A stretch of 64,000 nucleotides of DNA from Candidatus Phyllobacterium onerii (GCF_028331445.1 NZ_JAQMHX010000017.1:1-64000), one strand, 5' to 3'. Numbered from the stretch's first letter, positions 1-9,326 are shown. Program-made: numbers and translations. The notes: generated from the letters alone by a model not told the origin.

Positions 1-71
1 GCCTTGGCTATAAAACGCCAGCAGAAGTCTTCCGGCAAAAACTGCTCGCACAGACACGGCGGGCAGGCTAG
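1..71 (+). mobile_element. 3' end of an IS30-family-like transposase (cut by window edge)
   Basis: The third forward frame is open from the first base and stops at TAG 69-71. It encodes a short tail beginning LGYKTPAEVF, which resembles the C-terminus of IS30-type DDE transposases, where an LGY(K/R)TP-EVF stretch closes the catalytic domain. Only about 22 codons are visible, so neither completeness nor activity can be judged. The inverted repeat that should follow the stop could not be paired, because the left end lies outside the window. An IS3-type ending is the main alternative. Confidence 0.5.
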
Positions 72-180
72 CTTTCAGATATCGCAAGTCGCGCTTCAGA
101 TGGAATCTACAAAGTTTGAATGGCGGTCATGCTAGAACAGTCTGTCAAGACGCCGTACATGAGCACTGGGGAATCCGACA

Positions 181-615
181 ATGAAAATTCTAAATATAAT
201 GGCAGTTGCAGTTCTGGTTTCTGGGTGTGCAGGTACGGCACAACCCATCGCAATGACGGGCGATTTCGGCCCCCAGACGCTTACGCTTATCAACTCCTAT
301 AGGACGAGCCATGGCCTATCCCCGCTGGTCGCCAATGGCACGTTGAAAGCCCTGGCACGGCAACATAGCCGGGAGCAAGCGGCCCGGGGAGCTATCGGCC
401 ATGATGGCTTCCGCCAGAGATCAGCTCAAGCAAAAGCAGCCGGACTGAGTGGAGTATGTACGGAAAACGTCGGTGTCAGATATAGAAGTGCACAGGCTCT
501 TTTTTCTGGATGGAGGAATTCCGCAGGTCACAACACGAACATGCTTCGGCCCAACATGCGATACGCCGGCGTTTCTGTAGTCGGGGGTTACTCGACTTTC
601 TTTGCCTGTGGATAG
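181..615 (+). CDS. CAP/SCP-domain lipoprotein
   Basis: This encodes a 144-residue protein with a short hydrophobic leader ending in a lipobox (VSGC, Cys16), so it is probably lipidated and anchored on the periplasmic side. The mature part is a CAP (CRISP/SCP/PR-1) domain. It shows an HS-E conserved helix near residue 63, a GHDGF block, a CTENVG block and the GHN--M---M---GV signature near residues 117-130. CAP proteins bind small molecules or act in the envelope; their biochemical role in alphaproteobacteria is mostly unknown. It is a single gene, convergent with the nitrate operon end. The larger overlapping frames here are shadows. Confidence 0.8.
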   Translation: MKILNIMAVAVLVSGCAGTAQPIAMTGDFGPQTLTLINSYRTSHGLSPLVANGTLKALARQHSREQAARGAIGHDGFRQRSAQAKAAGLSGVCTENVGVRYRSAQALFSGWRNSAGHNTNMLRPNMRYAGVSVVGGYSTFFACG

Positions 616-662
616 CGACAGAGCATCGCCGCGAACAGCCTGGCGGCACCCGTCGGCAGACG

Positions 663-3326
663 TCATTCCGCCGCAACGATTTGAGATGCGTCGATAACGC
701 CGCGGATTTCGGCGCGGCAGGAGCCGCAATTGGTTCCGGCCTTCAGGCGTTCGCCGATTGCTTCCACAGTCGTGCAACCGTTATTGGCGGCAGAGGCAAT
801 CTCGTTACAGCCGACCGAGAAACAGGCGCAGACAATTGCACCCTTGTCCGGCATGTCCTTACCTGGCCGTCCGGCTAGGAGCTGGAAGCGTTGTCGCGCG
901 TCTGGGAATTGCCGCGTCAGTTGTTCGCTGGTCCAGCTGCGCGAAACAGTCACCGGTTCGCGCGCCACATACAGCGCACCTAAAAGACTGTCGCCCTCGA
1001 ATGCCGCGATGCGATGCTGATCCTGATGCGCATCGTGATAGGCAAGCAATTCGATATCTCTCTGTGTCTGAAACAGGTTCCGCGCGAAGGCGCTCCAGTC
1101 CCGAGGCTCGCTATGACCGGCAAGTTCCAGCCGGTAGCCACCATCCGTCAGGGCCAACGCCCAATATTCTGCATCGGGCAGAGGCTTATGATGCAATACG
1201 GCAAAGCCATACCAGCGAGCGGCGAACGGTTTGACCGCGACGCGTGCCATCTTCAAAGCTGGTTGTCCGGAAACCGGATCGACATTGGCGGTAACCAGCC
1301 TGTCCACCCGCGCATTGCCGGCAAATTGCCCGTTCCAGTGCATGGGCACGAAGATATTCCCTCTCGCCTGCCGGTTCGTCAGCAAAGCTCGGACGATGAT
1401 CGTGCCATGATCGTTACTGAGTTTGACCAGACTGGCGTCGGCAATGCCCTGCTCTGCGGCATCGAGTGGATTGATCTCGGCAAAGGGTTCGGCGAAGTGG
1501 GCGGAAAGACGCGCGCTTTTTCCTGTGCGGGTCATGGTATGCCAATGATCGCGGACACGGCCGGTATTCAGCGTGAACGCAAAGCGCGGATCGATTGCTT
1601 CCACATTCGCCGGTCGCACCGCGATAAAGTGTGCACGCCGGTCTTGCGTATAGAACTCGCCTTGCCCGAAGAACCGCTTTTCGGTCGCGGGCTCATCCCT
1701 GCCCTGTGGCCATTGGAATGGCGAAAGTGCATCGTAGTCCGTGTCTACTATGGCGGAGTGTGCGCTGATGTCGAAATCGCGGCTGCCGCGATTCTCGTGG
1801 CCCGAAAGCGCTGCATGTTCGGCAAAGATCTGCGCCGCGCTTTCATACGGAAAACCAGCGGCAAAGCCCATCCGCCGGGCCACTTGTGTAATAATCCACC
1901 AGTCTGGCCTCACCTCGCCCGGTAGCGGCAGGAACGCACGCTGCCGGCTGATGCGCCGCTCGGAGTTTGTGACGGTGCCATCTTTCTCGCCCCACCCGGC
2001 CGCCGGCAAAAGCACATCGGCGTGGCATGTCGTATCCGTCACCGCATTGATGTCGGAAACAACGACGAAAGGACAAGTCTTCAAGGCTCCGATGACCAGA
2101 TCCGCCTCCGGCATCGAGTCCACCGGGTTGGTCGCCATGATCCATAGCGCCTTGATCTTCCCTGCCCGCGCCGCATCGAAAAGATCGACAGCCTTCAGTC
2201 CCGGCTTCGACGCGATGGTCGGAGCGTCCCAGAATTCCTGCACGAGCCGGCGGTGCCCGGCATCTTCCAGATGCATATGGCCCGCCAGCATGTTCGCCAG
2301 TCCGCCAACCTCGCGGCCGCCCATGGCGTTGGGCTGACCGGTGACAGAAAACGGCCCCATACCCGGACGACCGATGCGACTCGTCGCCAGGTGACAGTTG
2401 ATAATGGCATTCACCTTGTCGGTTCCGCTGGCGGACTGGTTCACACCCTGGCTGTAAACCGTCACGCTTCGCTCGGTTCGTGTGAACAGATCAAAAAACG
2501 CACGGAGTTCCTCGGGAGGAATCCCCGTCCGAGCGGCAATGCTGCGCAGATCGTGACTGTTGGCGATAGCCAATGCCGCATCAAACCCCGACGTGTATCG
2601 CTCGACATAGTTCCGGTCCACCGCGCCTTGCGCCGCGAGAAACCCAAGCAGACCGACGAACAGTGCCGTATCGCCATCCGGTTTTATTTTGAGATGCATG
2701 TCGGCAATATCGGCGGTCATGGTGCGGCGCGGATCGATAAGCACGACGCGCATCTCCGGACGCCTGATCTTTGCCGCCGCGATCCGCTGATAGAGCACCG
2801 GATGGCACCAGGCAAGATTGGAGCCCGTCAGGACGATGAGATCGGCGAGCTCCAGATCCTCATAGGTTCCGGGAACCGTATCCGACCCGAAAGCGCGCCT
2901 GTGTCCCGCCACCGAAGACGACATGCACAGCCGCGAATTGGTGTCGATATTGGCCGAACCGATAAAACCCTTCATCAGCTTGTTGGCGACATAATAATCT
3001 TCGGTCAGCAATTGGCCGGAGACATAGAAGGCTACGCTGTCTGGGCCATGTTCGCTTATGGTTTCAGTAAAGCGGCTTGCCACGAGATCAAGCGCAGTAT
3101 CCCAGCTTGCGGGCTTGCCCCCGATCTGCGGTTCGAGCAGCCGCCCTTCCAGATCGAGCGTCTCGCCAAGAGCGGAGCCTTTCGAGCAAAGACGCCCGAA
3201 ATTGGCGGGATGCTGGGGATCACCCTTGATGCCTATGGCTCCGCTCTCCTCCCTTGTGGCGAGAACGCCGCAGCCCACTCCGCAATAAGCGCAGGTGGTG
3301 CGAACGGTATTGGGGGATTCAAGCAT
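663..3326 (-). CDS. nasA: Assimilatory nitrate reductase catalytic subunit with C-terminal BFD-like [2Fe-2S] domain
   Basis: This molybdopterin enzyme of about 887 residues reduces nitrate to nitrite in the cytoplasm. The start is set at the ATG of MLESPNTV, 1 bp after nirD; a longer frame upstream lies inside nirD. The N-terminus has the [4Fe-4S] motif C12-x2-C15-x3-C19 with a fourth Cys near residue 47. The SRLCMSS stretch supplies the likely Mo-ligand cysteine. The C-terminus carries two CxC/CxxC pairs (CACF and CGSC) of a BFD-type [2Fe-2S] domain, as in NasA/NarB proteins that take electrons without a separate NasC domain. It is the last gene of nrtABC-nirBD-nasA, so nitrate uptake and both reductive steps are co-expressed. 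Confidence 0.95.
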   Translation of the reverse strand: MLESPNTVRTTCAYCGVGCGVLATREESGAIGIKGDPQHPANFGRLCSKGSALGETLDLEGRLLEPQIGGKPASWDTALDLVASRFTETISEHGPDSVAFYVSGQLLTEDYYVANKLMKGFIGSANIDTNSRLCMSSSVAGHRRAFGSDTVPGTYEDLELADLIVLTGSNLAWCHPVLYQRIAAAKIRRPEMRVVLIDPRRTMTADIADMHLKIKPDGDTALFVGLLGFLAAQGAVDRNYVERYTSGFDAALAIANSHDLRSIAARTGIPPEELRAFFDLFTRTERSVTVYSQGVNQSASGTDKVNAIINCHLATSRIGRPGMGPFSVTGQPNAMGGREVGGLANMLAGHMHLEDAGHRRLVQEFWDAPTIASKPGLKAVDLFDAARAGKIKALWIMATNPVDSMPEADLVIGALKTCPFVVVSDINAVTDTTCHADVLLPAAGWGEKDGTVTNSERRISRQRAFLPLPGEVRPDWWIITQVARRMGFAAGFPYESAAQIFAEHAALSGHENRGSRDFDISAHSAIVDTDYDALSPFQWPQGRDEPATEKRFFGQGEFYTQDRRAHFIAVRPANVEAIDPRFAFTLNTGRVRDHWHTMTRTGKSARLSAHFAEPFAEINPLDAAEQGIADASLVKLSNDHGTIIVRALLTNRQARGNIFVPMHWNGQFAGNARVDRLVTANVDPVSGQPALKMARVAVKPFAARWYGFAVLHHKPLPDAEYWALALTDGGYRLELAGHSEPRDWSAFARNLFQTQRDIELLAYHDAHQDQHRIAAFEGDSLLGALYVAREPVTVSRSWTSEQLTRQFPDARQRFQLLAGRPGKDMPDKGAIVCACFSVGCNEIASAANNGCTTVEAIGERLKAGTNCGSCRAEIRGVIDASQIVAAE

Positions 3327-3327
3327 T

Positions 3328-3660
3328 CTATTCAGCCGCCACGGCAGCACGCTCAAGCAGGGCAAATAACCGCTCGCCATCGCGCTTTATCGCAATGGTT
3401 TTGACGCTGCCCTCATCGGCTCCAAGCGCCTTGCCGGTTTCCAGCGAAATCACCCAATTGTGCAGCGGGCAAGTCACCGAAGCACCATGGACGATCCCCT
3501 GGCTCAGCGGCCCGCCTTTGTGCGGACAATGGTCGTCAATGGCAAAGACCTGATCTTCCATCGTCCGGAACACGGCGATTTTGCCTTGCGGCGTCATCAC
3601 ACAGCGTGCGCCACGGCGGGGGATGTCGTTAAGCGCCCCGATTTCAATCCAGTCGTTCAT
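3328..3660 (-). CDS. nirD: Nitrite reductase (NADH) small subunit
   Basis: This 110-residue Rieske-fold small subunit pairs with NirB to reduce nitrite to ammonium. The ATG of MNDWIEIG at 3660 is the family-like start; an upstream extension of the frame overlaps nirB and is not used. A full Rieske ligand set is visible, C45-P-H47 and C64-P-L-H67, so this copy probably binds a [2Fe-2S] cluster, unlike the E. coli NirD type, which lacks these ligands. It is 4 bp downstream of nirB and almost abuts nasA, which fits translational coupling. Confidence 0.93.
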   Translation of the reverse strand: MNDWIEIGALNDIPRRGARCVMTPQGKIAVFRTMEDQVFAIDDHCPHKGGPLSQGIVHGASVTCPLHNWVISLETGKALGADEGSVKTIAIKRDGERLFALLERAAVAAE

Positions 3661-3664
3661 ACCC

Positions 3665-6130
3665 TCACTCCGCTGCTTGCTGGTAAGCGATGGTCGCCAT
3701 GGGCTGGAACTCGTGCTTGTCCACGCCTGACACACGCTCCGACCAGGGATCGACCTGCGCAAATTTCTGACTGAAGACGAAGCGGTCGAAATAGCTCTTG
3801 CGCTTTTCCGCATCGCCCATTATCTGCCGGCGGATTTCATCAAGGCCGACACGTTTGGCCCATTTGTAGATGCGCTCCAGATAACGGCCCTGCTCGCGGT
3901 ACATCTGCGCCAGCGCCACGACGTGCTCCAGCGCCTCATCTTCCGTATGGACCAGCCCCAGAACCTCAGTTCCTTTGATATCGAGCCCGGCTGCACCAGC
4001 AAAATGGATCTCGAAACCGGAATCGACGCAGATGATGCCAATGTCCTTGCAGGTCGCCTCGGCACAATTGCGCGGACAGCCGGATACCGCCATTTTCAGT
4101 TTGGCTGGCGTCCACGATCCCCACATGAACTTCTCGATGCGGATGCCCAGTCCGGTGGAATCCTGCGTACCGAACCGGCACCAGTCCGTCCCGACACAGG
4201 TCTTCACTGTGCGAAGACCCTTGGCATAAGCCTGGCCCGAGACGAAGCCAGCCTTGCCGAGATCGGCCCAGACAGCGGGCAAGTCTTCTTTCTTGATGCC
4301 CAGCATGTCGATGCGCTGACCGCCAGTGACCTTCACCGCCGGTATCTCGAACTTATCGACGACATCGGCGATGGCACGCAATTCCTTCGAACTGGTCATC
4401 CCGCCCCACATGCGCGGCACAACCGAATAGGTCCCGTCTTTCTGGATATTGGCGTGGACGCGCTCATTGATGAAACGCGACTGGTAATCGTCGGCATATT
4501 CATCCGGCCAATCGGAGACGAGATAGTAGTTCAGCGCCGGGCGGCATTTGGCGCAGCCGCAGGACGTCTTCCACTCAAGCTCCTGCATCACAGCGGGAAT
4601 GGATTTCAGACCCTTCGCCTTGATCAGGCGGCGCACATCGTCATGGCCAAGATCGGTGCAACTGCACATGGGCGTGACTGCGGAAGGGTTATAACTATCG
4701 CCCAATGTCAGTGACAAAAGCTGCTCGACAAGTCCGGTGCAGCTTCCGCAGGAGGCGGAAGCCTTGGTATGAGCACGCACATCGTCAAGCGATGTCAGGC
4801 CTTTGCCTGTGATGGCGCCAGTGATCTTTCCCTTACAAATGCCGTTGCAACCGCAGATTTCCGCATCATCTGGCAAGGCTGCAACGGCCGCCATAGGGTC
4901 CAGCGGGGACCCTCCTTGATAGGACTGGCCGAAAATCAGTGTATCGCGCATCTCCGAAATGTCGGTGCGCTTTTTGGTGAGATCGTGGAACCAGGCACCA
5001 TCGGACGTTTCGCCATATAGAACGGTCCCGATGATGCGGTCATCCTTGAGAACGAGGCGCTTGTAGACGCCAGCAGAAGCATCGCGCAACACGATTTCCT
5101 GCCGGTCGTCCCCCTCCCCGAGATCGCCGACAGAAAACAAGTTTATGCCGGTGACCTTCAGCTTGGTCGGCGTTTCGCTATGGACAAAGGTTGCTTCGCT
5201 GTTGCCTGCAAGCTGGGCCGCAACCACCCGCGCCATCTCGTAGAGCGGTGCGACAAGCCCGTAGCACTGGCCGCCGACTTCCGCGCATTCGCCGATGGCA
5301 AAAATGTCCGGATCGGATGTACGCATTCCGGCATCCGTGACAATGCCGCGATTGCATTCAAGCCCCGCCTCCTTGGCAAGCGAGCTACTCGGCCGGATAC
5401 CGACAGCCATGACCACAAGATCGGCGGGTAATGTCGTGCCATCGGCAAGCAACACCCCTTCAACCTTCTTCTCACCAACAATCTCCTTGGTGCTGGCTTT
5501 AGTGAGGACCTTGATGCCGCGCGCTTCAACCGCCTTTTCGAGGAGATAGCCCGCAGCGGGATCGAGCTGCCGCTCCATCAATGTCGGCATGACATGCAGG
5601 ACCGTCACGTCCATATCGCGGGATTTGAGTCCAGCTGCCGCTTCTAGACCCAGCAATCCGCCGCCGATGACGATGGCCTTTGCCCGCGATTGCGCCGCCA
5701 GCAGCATGGCCCTGACGTCATCGAGGTCGCGATAGGTCAAGACACCGGGAAGGTTATTGCCAGGCACCGGCAGGATAAAAGGCAAAGACCCGGTGGCGAT
5801 CACCAGCTTGTCGTAGGGTTCGATGGTACCCGCATCGGAAGTAACCGTCTTGGCGACGCGGTCGATATTGACCACCTTGTGGCCCTTATAGAGCATGATC
5901 CCGTGCTTGATGTACCAGCCGTCGCCATGGATAATGATTTCCTCGAATTCCTTTTCGCCGGAAAGCACCGGCGACAACATGATCCGATCATAATTGACAC
6001 GCGGTTCGGCGTTGAAAATCGTCACGTCATAAGCGTCGGGCGCCAATTCAAGCAAATGTTCCAGCGCACGGCCCGGTGCCATGCCGTTGCCAATGATAAC
6101 CAGCTTCTGCTTTTTCTCAGATGGTTCCAT
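3665..6130 (-). CDS. nirB: Assimilatory nitrite reductase (NAD(P)H) large subunit
   Basis: This cytoplasmic protein of 821 residues reduces nitrite to ammonium by six electrons with NAD(P)H, FAD, [Fe-S] and siroheme. Residues 1 to about 400 form an FAD/NAD pyridine-nucleotide oxidoreductase with an N-terminal GNGMA dinucleotide-binding turn. Two BFD-like Cys clusters follow (CGCNGIC/CGSC and CSC/CGCAKC). The C-terminal half holds the sulfite/nitrite reductase fold with the siroheme/[4Fe-4S] ligands CVGTDWC and CPRNC. The start MEPSEKK overlaps nothing; a few in-frame codons upstream belong to nrtC. Length is near the roughly 850 residues of E. coli NirB. Confidence 0.95.
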   Translation of the reverse strand: MEPSEKKQKLVIIGNGMAPGRALEHLLELAPDAYDVTIFNAEPRVNYDRIMLSPVLSGEKEFEEIIIHGDGWYIKHGIMLYKGHKVVNIDRVAKTVTSDAGTIEPYDKLVIATGSLPFILPVPGNNLPGVLTYRDLDDVRAMLLAAQSRAKAIVIGGGLLGLEAAAGLKSRDMDVTVLHVMPTLMERQLDPAAGYLLEKAVEARGIKVLTKASTKEIVGEKKVEGVLLADGTTLPADLVVMAVGIRPSSSLAKEAGLECNRGIVTDAGMRTSDPDIFAIGECAEVGGQCYGLVAPLYEMARVVAAQLAGNSEATFVHSETPTKLKVTGINLFSVGDLGEGDDRQEIVLRDASAGVYKRLVLKDDRIIGTVLYGETSDGAWFHDLTKKRTDISEMRDTLIFGQSYQGGSPLDPMAAVAALPDDAEICGCNGICKGKITGAITGKGLTSLDDVRAHTKASASCGSCTGLVEQLLSLTLGDSYNPSAVTPMCSCTDLGHDDVRRLIKAKGLKSIPAVMQELEWKTSCGCAKCRPALNYYLVSDWPDEYADDYQSRFINERVHANIQKDGTYSVVPRMWGGMTSSKELRAIADVVDKFEIPAVKVTGGQRIDMLGIKKEDLPAVWADLGKAGFVSGQAYAKGLRTVKTCVGTDWCRFGTQDSTGLGIRIEKFMWGSWTPAKLKMAVSGCPRNCAEATCKDIGIICVDSGFEIHFAGAAGLDIKGTEVLGLVHTEDEALEHVVALAQMYREQGRYLERIYKWAKRVGLDEIRRQIMGDAEKRKSYFDRFVFSQKFAQVDPWSERVSGVDKHEFQPMATIAYQQAAE

Positions 6131-6131
6131 C

Positions 6132-6929
6132 TCACGCAGCCTCCACAAGCCGATGACGTTCGTAAAGGAACTTCAGCACTGCCGAGCGGCAGCGAATGTA
6201 GGTAGTATCCGACACGAGTTCGATGCGGCGGCGTGGACGAACAAGCGGTACGTCCAACACTTCTCCGATCTTGGCCGATGGTCCGTTCGTCATCATGACA
6301 ATGCGGTCAGAGAGAAGCACCGCTTCATCCACGTCGTGAGTGATCATCAGTACGGTATTGGCAAGTTCGGTATGAATCTGCATGACCTGGTCCTGAAGAT
6401 GTGCCCGCGTCAGGGCGTCGAGAGCCCCAAACGGTTCGTCGAGAAGCAGGACTTTTGGCTCAATCGCCAATGCCCGAGCAATGCCGACACGTTGCTTCAT
6501 GCCGCCCGATACTTCCGACGGGCGCTTGTCCCTGGCATGAACCATCTGAACCAGTTCGAGGTTGCGCATGGTCCACTCATGCCGCTCGGCCCGGCTTTTC
6601 GTGCCTGAGAAAACCTTGTCCACGGCCAGTTTGACGTTCTCATAAACTGTCAGCCAGGGAAGCAGAGAATGGTTCTGAAACACCACTGCCCGGTCCGGTC
6701 CCGGTGCATCGACGACAGCGCCCTCAAGAAGAACCACGCCGCGCGTTGCCTCTGTCAAGCCGGCGACGATGTTGAGCAACGTCGATTTCCCGCAGCCGGA
6801 ATGGCCGATAATCGATATGAACTCACCTTTGTCGACGTCGAGCGAGACCTGGTTCAGAACTTGTGTGCTCGCACCACCGCGACTGAATACCATGTCGATC
6901 TGTTCGAGCGAGAGATAGGGTTTTGACAT
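6132..6929 (-). CDS. nrtC: Nitrate ABC transporter ATP-binding protein
   Basis: This 265-residue ABC ATPase energises nitrate/nitrite import through the NrtB permease. It has Walker A GHSGCGKST, signature VSGGMKQR, Walker B LLLDEPFGALD and a switch His in MITHD. It belongs to the NitT/TauT group and is the short form (NrtD-like), without the substrate-binding-like C-terminal fusion of cyanobacterial NrtC. The start MSKPYLS at 6929 is chosen because the longer frame overlaps nrtB. It is the third gene of the operon, and its stop is 1 bp from nirB. Confidence 0.92.
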   Translation of the reverse strand: MSKPYLSLEQIDMVFSRGGASTQVLNQVSLDVDKGEFISIIGHSGCGKSTLLNIVAGLTEATRGVVLLEGAVVDAPGPDRAVVFQNHSLLPWLTVYENVKLAVDKVFSGTKSRAERHEWTMRNLELVQMVHARDKRPSEVSGGMKQRVGIARALAIEPKVLLLDEPFGALDALTRAHLQDQVMQIHTELANTVLMITHDVDEAVLLSDRIVMMTNGPSAKIGEVLDVPLVRPRRRIELVSDTTYIRCRSAVLKFLYERHRLVEAA

Positions 6930-6940
6930 GATTATTTCCT

Positions 6941-7834
6941 TCAGGCGCTGAGCGTGTTGCGGGTGACGACTTTGGCAATGGACGCAATGGCACGATCGAG
7001 GAGATAGCCAACAATGCCGACATAGATGAGCGCGAGAATGATGTCGCTCATGCGCGAGGAGTTCCATGCGTCCCAGATGAAAAAGCCTATGCCAACACCA
7101 CCAATGAGCATTTCGGCAGCAACAATGGCAAGCCAGGACAGACCGATGCCGATGCGCAAACCCGTGAAGATGTACGGTGCGGCGGCCGGGATCATGATCT
7201 TGGTGAAATACTCGAACTGGTTGAGACGCAGCACCCTTGCAACGTTCCGGTAATCCTGCGGAATATTGCGGATACCAACCGCCGTATTGATGATGATCGG
7301 CCAGATGGCCGTGATGAAGATCACGAAGATTGCTGAGGGGTTGCCGTCCTTGAAAGCTGCCAACGACAGTGGCAGCCAGGCAAGCGGTGGAACGGTGCGC
7401 AAGACCTGGAAGATCGGATCAAGACCGCGCATCGCCCAGTCGCTCTGACCTACCAGCGCACCAAGGGCGATCCCTGCGATTGCCGCAAGGCAATAGCCGA
7501 GGGCCACACGCTTGAGACTGGCGAGGATGTGCCAGAACAGACCTTGGTCGACGCCTTGTCCGACATAGAATGGATGGACAATCAATTCCCAGGTTTCGGA
7601 TACAACGCGCGACGGCGGGGGAACACTCGCTGTTGGCGAGGAGCAAATGACTTCCCAAAGAATCAGCAGAAACGCCAGCGTTACCAGCGGCGGCAATATA
7701 TGTCCTGCAAGGGTGGAGAGCCACTGCGGGAAGCGCCGCCGAGCAACATATGATCTCGGAGTGCTCAACGTCACGACCTTTGCTTGGGTGTGTTGCTGTT
7801 TTTGTGGATTCATCCGTACGGGGCTGGCAGTCAT
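6941..7834 (-). CDS. nrtB: Nitrate ABC transporter permease
   Basis: This inner-membrane permease of 297 residues is of the BPD (binding-protein-dependent) type. The N-terminal 40 residues are polar; then about six hydrophobic segments surround the EAA-like loop (near ARVLRLNQFEYFTKIMIP). The start MTASPVRMN at 7834 is preferred; the longer reading frame runs into the nrtA coding region. It lies between nrtA (10 bp upstream) and nrtC and forms the membrane channel for nitrate. NrtB and sulfonate/taurine permeases are close relatives, and the operon context decides the substrate. Confidence 0.92.
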   Translation of the reverse strand: MTASPVRMNPQKQQHTQAKVVTLSTPRSYVARRRFPQWLSTLAGHILPPLVTLAFLLILWEVICSSPTASVPPPSRVVSETWELIVHPFYVGQGVDQGLFWHILASLKRVALGYCLAAIAGIALGALVGQSDWAMRGLDPIFQVLRTVPPLAWLPLSLAAFKDGNPSAIFVIFITAIWPIIINTAVGIRNIPQDYRNVARVLRLNQFEYFTKIMIPAAAPYIFTGLRIGIGLSWLAIVAAEMLIGGVGIGFFIWDAWNSSRMSDIILALIYVGIVGYLLDRAIASIAKVVTRNTLSA

Positions 7835-7844
7835 ACCGGTTCCT

Positions 7845-9143
7845 TCACGCAAAACGTTTAATGTCGAGGCTGGCGAGATAGGTCTGCGGGTTGTCCGGAT
7901 CGAAGACCTTGCCATCGAAAAAGGTCTCAGCACCTCGCGATGTCGAAGCCGGGATATCCGTTGCGGCGACGCCGAGGGCCGATGCCGCCTCGCGCCAGAG
8001 ATCCTCCCGATTGACCTTGCCAACCAATGCGTTGACGTCCGTATCCGGCGCAAATTTGCCCCATCGTATATTCTCGGTCAGAAACCATTTTTCATGGCTC
8101 TGGAACGGATAGGAAGCGTGATCGCGCCAGAATTTCATCAAATGCGGGCTGGCTGTCTCGATACGCCCGGAGCCATAGTCATACTCCCCCTTCAACCGTC
8201 CAGCGATATCGGTAGCGGGAACGTTGAACCAAGCGCGCTTGCCGACGATTGCAGCCAGTTCGTCCTTGTTCGCCATGTCGTCAGCCCATTGCTGGGCTTC
8301 GAGGACGGCCATCAGCAGTGCCTTGGTCGCAATGGGATTTTTCTCGACCCAATCGGCACGCATGGCGAAAGATTTTTCCGGATGTTTGGACCAGATTTCC
8401 GCCGTGTTGATTGCTGTGTAACCGATGCCTTGGTTGACAAGCTGCGCATTCCACGGCTCACCCACACAGAAACAGTCCATAGTCCCGACTTTCATGTTGG
8501 CAACCATCTGCGGCGGCGGAACCACGATCGTCTCGGCATCCTTGTCAGGGTCGATTCCGCCGGCTGCGAGCCAGTAACGAATCCAGAGATCATGCGTGCC
8601 ACCCGGGAATGTCATTGCGGCCTTGGCTGGGCTACCCTCTGCCTTCTTCTTGGCAAAAGCCTCTTTCAGTACCCCGGAGTTGGCACCGACTTTCAGATCC
8701 GCATAGGCAGACCCAATGGAAATTGCCTGCGCGTCGAGATTGAGCCGCGCAAGAATGACCATCGGTAGAGGCTGGTTGTTCTGGGTCACCTTGCCGCTAC
8801 TGATAAGGTACGGCATCGGAGTGAGAATATGTGCGCCGTCGATACCGTTACCGGCCGAACCCAACACGAGATTGTCGCGTGTGGTACCCCAGGAGGCCTG
8901 CTTGACTACCTCGACATCCGGCATGCCATATTTTGCGAACAGACCTTTTTCCTTGGCGACAATCAATGGTGCGGAATCGGTGAGCGCAATGAAGCCAAGC
9001 GTTGCCTTTGTTGTCTCGGGACCGGCAGCTGCCGCAAAAGCGCCACCAGGAAAAGCAGCTTTGGCGGCAGCAAACAGTGCCAGCGTTCCGCCCGCTTTCA
9101 GAAGTTTTCGTCTGTGCATGCCAGTCGACAGAGTGTCTTTCAT
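7845..9143 (-). CDS. nrtA: Nitrate-binding protein of ABC transporter, Tat-exported
   Basis: This periplasmic nitrate/nitrite-binding protein has 432 residues and belongs to the NrtA/CmpA family. The N-terminus has a twin-arginine signal (HRRKLLKAGG, then a hydrophobic stretch and AFAAAAG), so it is probably exported folded. The rest is the two-lobed NMT1-like fold with the family stretches PLIVAKEKGLF, GIDGAHILTPMPY and CVGEPWNAQLV. The start at 9143 has an AGGGGAA ribosome-binding site; an internal ATG (MHRRKLL) is an alternative. It is the first gene of the nitrate operon, downstream of the regulated leader at 9188-9315. Confidence 0.94.
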   Translation of the reverse strand: MKDTLSTGMHRRKLLKAGGTLALFAAAKAAFPGGAFAAAAGPETTKATLGFIALTDSAPLIVAKEKGLFAKYGMPDVEVVKQASWGTTRDNLVLGSAGNGIDGAHILTPMPYLISSGKVTQNNQPLPMVILARLNLDAQAISIGSAYADLKVGANSGVLKEAFAKKKAEGSPAKAAMTFPGGTHDLWIRYWLAAGGIDPDKDAETIVVPPPQMVANMKVGTMDCFCVGEPWNAQLVNQGIGYTAINTAEIWSKHPEKSFAMRADWVEKNPIATKALLMAVLEAQQWADDMANKDELAAIVGKRAWFNVPATDIAGRLKGEYDYGSGRIETASPHLMKFWRDHASYPFQSHEKWFLTENIRWGKFAPDTDVNALVGKVNREDLWREAASALGVAATDIPASTSRGAETFFDGKVFDPDNPQTYLASLDIKRFA

Positions 9144-9187
9144 AGTATTTCCCCTGAAACGCGTCGGCCTTTGCAGCCGGTTGAGCC

Positions 9188-9255
9188 AAAAAAAAAACGC
9201 CGCTGGATGGAGTGCATTCCAGGCATACCTGCCGAATGAACTCGCCCGAGCGACG
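9188..9255 (-). terminator. Leader terminator of the nitrate operon (likely NasT-controlled)
   Basis: Read on the minus strand, CGTCGCT (9255-9249) pairs with AGCGGCG (9204-9198), leading into a run of ten U. Inside lie further paired blocks GAGT/ACTC, ATTC/GAAT and CAGG/CCTG with a UAUG loop, giving one long imperfect stem. It sits between the promoter and nrtA, so an intrinsic terminator here would silence the operon unless it is prevented. In NasT systems the ANTAR protein suppresses exactly this kind of leader terminator. Confidence 0.85.
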
Positions 9256-9270
9256 TCTGTGTCTTTGAAA

Positions 9271-9315
9271 GCACCCGATGCCGGTGCCTGTGGTTCCTGT
9301 CGTCATTGACGGAAC
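9271..9315 (-). promoter_or_regulatory. Two-hairpin NasT (ANTAR) target in nitrate-operon leader RNA
   Basis: Two stem-loops lie upstream of the terminator. The first (9315-9293 on the minus strand) pairs GUUCC-GUC with GAC-A-GGAAC around the hexaloop AAUGAC, which carries A at position 1 and G at position 4, as in known ANTAR targets. The second (9287-9271) pairs GCACC with GGUGC around a seven-base loop that fits the loop consensus less well. The tandem arrangement 5' of a terminator is the known architecture for ANTAR antitermination. Confidence 0.75.
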
Positions 9316-9326
9316 AGCATAAGCCA

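Noticed and set aside
2253..3404. 383-codon open frame antisense to nasA
   Set aside because: It lies fully over the well-supported nasA/nirD genes, has no family features, and reflects GC-rich codon bias.
7647..8768. 373-codon open frame over nrtB/nrtA
   Set aside because: Antisense shadow of strongly supported transporter genes.
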